Below, piece after piece: positions 61,064-64,000 of a stretch of DNA of 64,000 bases. The notes under the pieces were generated by a model. The model made no database searches and was not told where the DNA came from. It saw only the letters and a list, made by a program, of their open reading frames with translations. How positions within the stretch are numbered: position 1 is the stretch's first letter; each line of letters starts with the position of its first letter. Made by a program: the position numbers and the translations under genes. Source of the stretch: Zonotrichia leucophrys gambelii (taxonomy: Eukaryota > Chordata > Aves > Passeriformes > Passerellidae); NCBI RefSeq assembly GCF_028769735.1, contig NC_088172.1, forward strand, positions 89,982,451 through 90,046,450, in the 5' to 3' direction.

Positions 61064-62454
61064 TAGACAGGATTCAGTTAATACAATGGACTAGTGTACA
61101 GTCATTGGTACTACAACCAGGAGGAGTGAGAGCGGTTGTTCCTGAGCGCTACCCAGGAGAAAGGAGGTTGTTGAAATGCTGGAAGACAGTGGCAGTGGAC
61201 AGAACAGGTGTTTGAGGGCAGTGTCCATGGTGCACAGGAATACCTGTTGGCACGAGTTTTTGGTATGCTTATTTCTTATGCCTGTAAATTCTGTGCGGTT
61301 TGGGGTTTTTTTTCTGAGCAGTCTTCAACCCAGTAAATGCAGAAATATTCCCTTGAGAAAACATCTTTGTTTCATTGCTCTTCTCATACATAAACAAAAG
61401 GGGGTGCGAAGACACGGTTAAAATATCATTTTTAGAAAAGGGTATTTGTTGTAGAGGCAGGCAGGGTTTGTGTGGCTCCGCACAGAAAGTATGCTGAATT
61501 TCAGCAGGTAGCAGGTAAAAGAGCAGACAAATAGGGAGCCATATTGTCAGCCATGCTGAAAAGTGCTCTGATGGCCTTTCCTGAGCATTTTCTCATCAAC
61601 AGCAACAAGATCAGATGTTTATTTCAGACACAAACAACACAAACACATGGCTCTTGGCTCTTTCCTTCAATAAGTAGCAGTAGCAGTTAATTATCTCTTG
61701 GAACATGTTACATCTACAAGAGAGGATTTTAACCCCTCACTTTGTTTTTAAGATTTGACAGTATTTCTGAACTGTTCAAAGGTGCATGTTTAACATGTGG
61801 AAGAAGCTGGCATTCTGGCTTCAGCAGCAGGGACACAAAGGCTGTCTTCCCACAAGTTCAGTTGCACTTTTGGTTTAAGAGAGCATGTCTCACTTATTAC
61901 AATGAATATAGAGCAGGGGATATTCAAACACACTGCGAGGGTCTCCTGGGTGTAGCTGTGGATAGTAGGTAGTATTTATGCATACATTTTTTTGCATGCT
62001 TGTCAACAGCTCTTTGTGTCAGACTTCTTTTTTTTTTTAATGCTGGTTGTCCTCAGGAAAGGAATGAAAAGGAGTGAATGTTGTCTCAGCTGCTATAAAG
62101 TGCTGCTTTCTGTCAAGTATAAACCATCATCCTGAAAATCCTTAACCTTCATATAATTTAGTCTCCATGTGTCATCAGTTGAGCCCAAGCCTTCCAGATG
62201 AGTCATTCACTATCTGCTAGATTTGTGGGGGCAAGCTAATTTTTGTATATAATGAACCTTATGCATAGACCTCTTTCTTTCTGCACTCTGCTCACTGAAT
62301 TGGAATGGCATTTGTTGTACTGAGAAGGTGCTGTGAGACAAGCAGGGTTGTGACAGCCCAAAAGAATAGGAGCAACCAGCTCCAGAGCAAAATTCCTTGT
62401 AACAGCAAGAGTGTCAATGGAGTGGTGTAAGGGCTCTGGCACTCCTTTTCTCCA
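61064..62454. other. Unique non-coding sequence
   Basis: No gene or mobile element recognised. Open frames are under about 82 codons. Confidence 0.62.
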
Positions 62455-62720
62455 ATGCACCAGTGTGTGAATCAGGAATTGCCCTGTTGCAGCAAAGGGA
62501 AATGTAGCTGAGAAACTCCTGCAGAGCTACCTGCCATGCACCCAGCCTCAGCTGCCTGCAAAGCAGTGCAGGTGCCCAAGCGAGCACTGGTGAGCCCTGA
62601 GGAAGTGTGGAGACCCCAGGGATGACAGCAGAGCTCAGCTTGTGTCTTCAGCAGCCACCCCAGCCCTCCAGCTGCTTTGCCAGCATCCTGCACTGCCCAG
62701 AGGTCACATAATGGGCTGAT
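62455..62720. other. GC-richer patch without CpG enrichment
   Basis: A balanced-to-GC-rich stretch with many CTGC/GCAG and CCAGCC words and almost no CpG. A minus-strand frame of 88 codons (62472-62738) covers it, rich in Ala, Gly, Leu and Cys, with no recognisable domain. It may be an old non-coding exon or eroded repeat, and cannot be resolved by eye. Confidence 0.4.
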
Positions 62721-63319
62721 TTTAAGGATGTAAAGCAAGAGAATATAGCTACTGACCTTGTGTATTTTTACAGGGAAATCATCCCATGCCCAGGGGCTGG
62801 CATGACACAGGTGGAGCTCACTGGAAGGTTTGACAAATGAGCTGTGGAGACTGGCACTGTGTGTGGAGCAAAGGCAGGGGTCGGTGTAGTGTGTATACGA
62901 TGAAAGATGAGGACAGGGCTAGGTCAGGAAGAACATTGTACCTTGAGATGTAGCCTTTTCCACTATCCAAACTCCACAGAATCAGTTTCTTTATCTCTTC
63001 CAGCAAATCAGAGGCATTTGTAATTTACACTTCTAAAAACTGCTACCTATTTTGACTACTTTGTTGGTTAAAAAAAATACCTGAACATGTACATTCAGAG
63101 ATATAATCAAATAAAAATCCCTCCATAGCTTGAGGTCATCACTCTTTTAGCTGCATGAAGCTCACCTATTGACAGAAATCATCTACCTCCAGCTGATCTT
63201 ACTTCTCAGCCAAGGTCTGAAAGTCTGTCACCTCCTGTCATGATCTGTCATACAAACATCACACACAGTGTTAACCTAGCGGTTAGAAAGATTTGTTGCA
63301 GGTCTGTTGGATCATTTTT
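62721..63319. other. Unique non-coding sequence
   Basis: Nothing recognisable as gene, RNA or mobile element. Confidence 0.62.
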
Positions 63320-63375
63320 CTATTTTTTTTTAAACCACCTAGTATAACCACCTATTTTTTTTTAACCACCTACGT
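63320..63375. repeat. Imperfect tandem duplication with T-runs
   Basis: Two units begin CTATTTTTTTTTA and continue into AACCACCTA. The first (63320-63350) has an extra TAGTATAACCAC tail compared with the second (63351-63375). AACCACCT occurs three times in 45 bases. This is a local slippage duplication. Confidence 0.85.
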
Positions 63376-64000
63376 GGTGTTGAATTGTCTTATAGCTTAT
63401 GGGCAGAAGCAGGGTCTGAGTTTATTTTAGTAATCTGCCCAGATTTTTCACAGGAATCCTGTGGACTGCACAGAAAATGCTTGAGTCAGACTTTTCTCTG
63501 CTCAGGACTCAATAAGGGCATGTGTTGAACTAAACACATATATCTTCATCTGTGCTGGGGGGATAGGGGGTGGAGAAAACAAAAATCAATGCTGTCTGTG
63601 GCTGAATTTCTAGTTGTGTTTCACAAGGCTGTTACTTGGCTCATCTCGTTACCTCCAGACATTGCAGAATAGCCCTGCTGCGTTCCTTTTGCATTGGACT
63701 GTCTGGAGTTTTTCTCCAAGAATACAGGCTTGGCCTATTACTTCTGCTTCTCCTCTGTCCTTTATGGCCTTTCCCCCTCTTCCTCCTTTTTGCCTCACAA
63801 GGCTGTCACAAACTGGGTCTCTTGATGCCTTTTTTTTTGTGCCTACTCTGTCATCTTCCTCTCCAGGACTCAGAGTGGGCAGGACCAATGAATTGCTCCC
63901 CAAAGCCCAAGAGCTGCAGGGTTTTCCCTCAGAAAAATAATGATTTCTACAGATTTGCAGATTTGAAAGGGGTATTTAAAGTCACAAGGAGGAAGAGTAC
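63376..64000. other. Unique non-coding sequence at window end
   Basis: No gene recognised. A C/T-rich segment at about 63640-63860 opens frames on both strands (plus 63614-63940, minus 63649-63903). The two are mutual shadows and neither has a recognisable domain. Confidence 0.55.

Noticed and set aside
1..64000. CRISPR array, phage, operon or plasmid features
   Set aside because: No regularly spaced direct repeats, no long tightly packed genes, and composition and repeats are clearly those of a vertebrate nuclear genome.

Overview
The window reads as AT-rich, gene-poor vertebrate nuclear DNA, most likely from a bird. The best single clue is a CR1 LINE 3' end on the minus strand (about 5053-5570), which still carries the recognisable antisense phrases of avian CR1 families. 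Supporting this are very low CpG, microsatellites (AC, TA, TAA, TTTA, TTTG), homopolymer A/T tracts of 11-21 bases, low visible repeat density, and two old MIR/CORE-SINE-like relics. The species cannot be named. A crocodilian or turtle is not strictly excluded, because CR1 is shared across sauropsids.

I found no protein-coding gene I can support. Every open reading frame is short (about 157 codons at most), has no recognisable domain and shows no splice-flanked exon structure. The longer ones fall where stop codons are scarce, in locally GC-richer patches or over a microsatellite. No tRNA, rRNA, snRNA or microRNA that I know was recognised. The window is best described as intergenic or long-intron DNA. 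If it lies in an intron, the host gene cannot be told from what is visible.

Layout: 1-5052 is unique sequence with a GC-richer patch at 3340-3640. 5053-5570 is CR1. 5571-17745 is unique sequence with a conserved-looking AT-rich block near 6990-7330 that holds an 11-bp hairpin, alternating purine-pyrimidine DNA near 9753-9790, and GC-richer patches at 16080-16400 (with a CTCF-like site) and 17040-17550. 17746-24281 holds three microsatellites, two of them 40-bp alternating purine-pyrimidine tracts, plus a compact hairpin. 24282-33180 holds a 15-bp palindrome, two MIR-like relics and a probable ancient CR1 fragment. 33181-46080 holds TA and TAA microsatellites, a T21 tract, an enhancer-like block (38500-38790) and a 19-bp palindrome. 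46081-64000 is AT-rich unique sequence with short tandem duplications, a second enhancer-like block (47690-47930) and a GC-richer patch (62455-62720).

No genes act together here. What function there is would be regulatory (possible enhancers or an insulator site) or structural. I see no convincing new biological system. The regulatory candidates rest on sequence texture alone and need alignment to other genomes.
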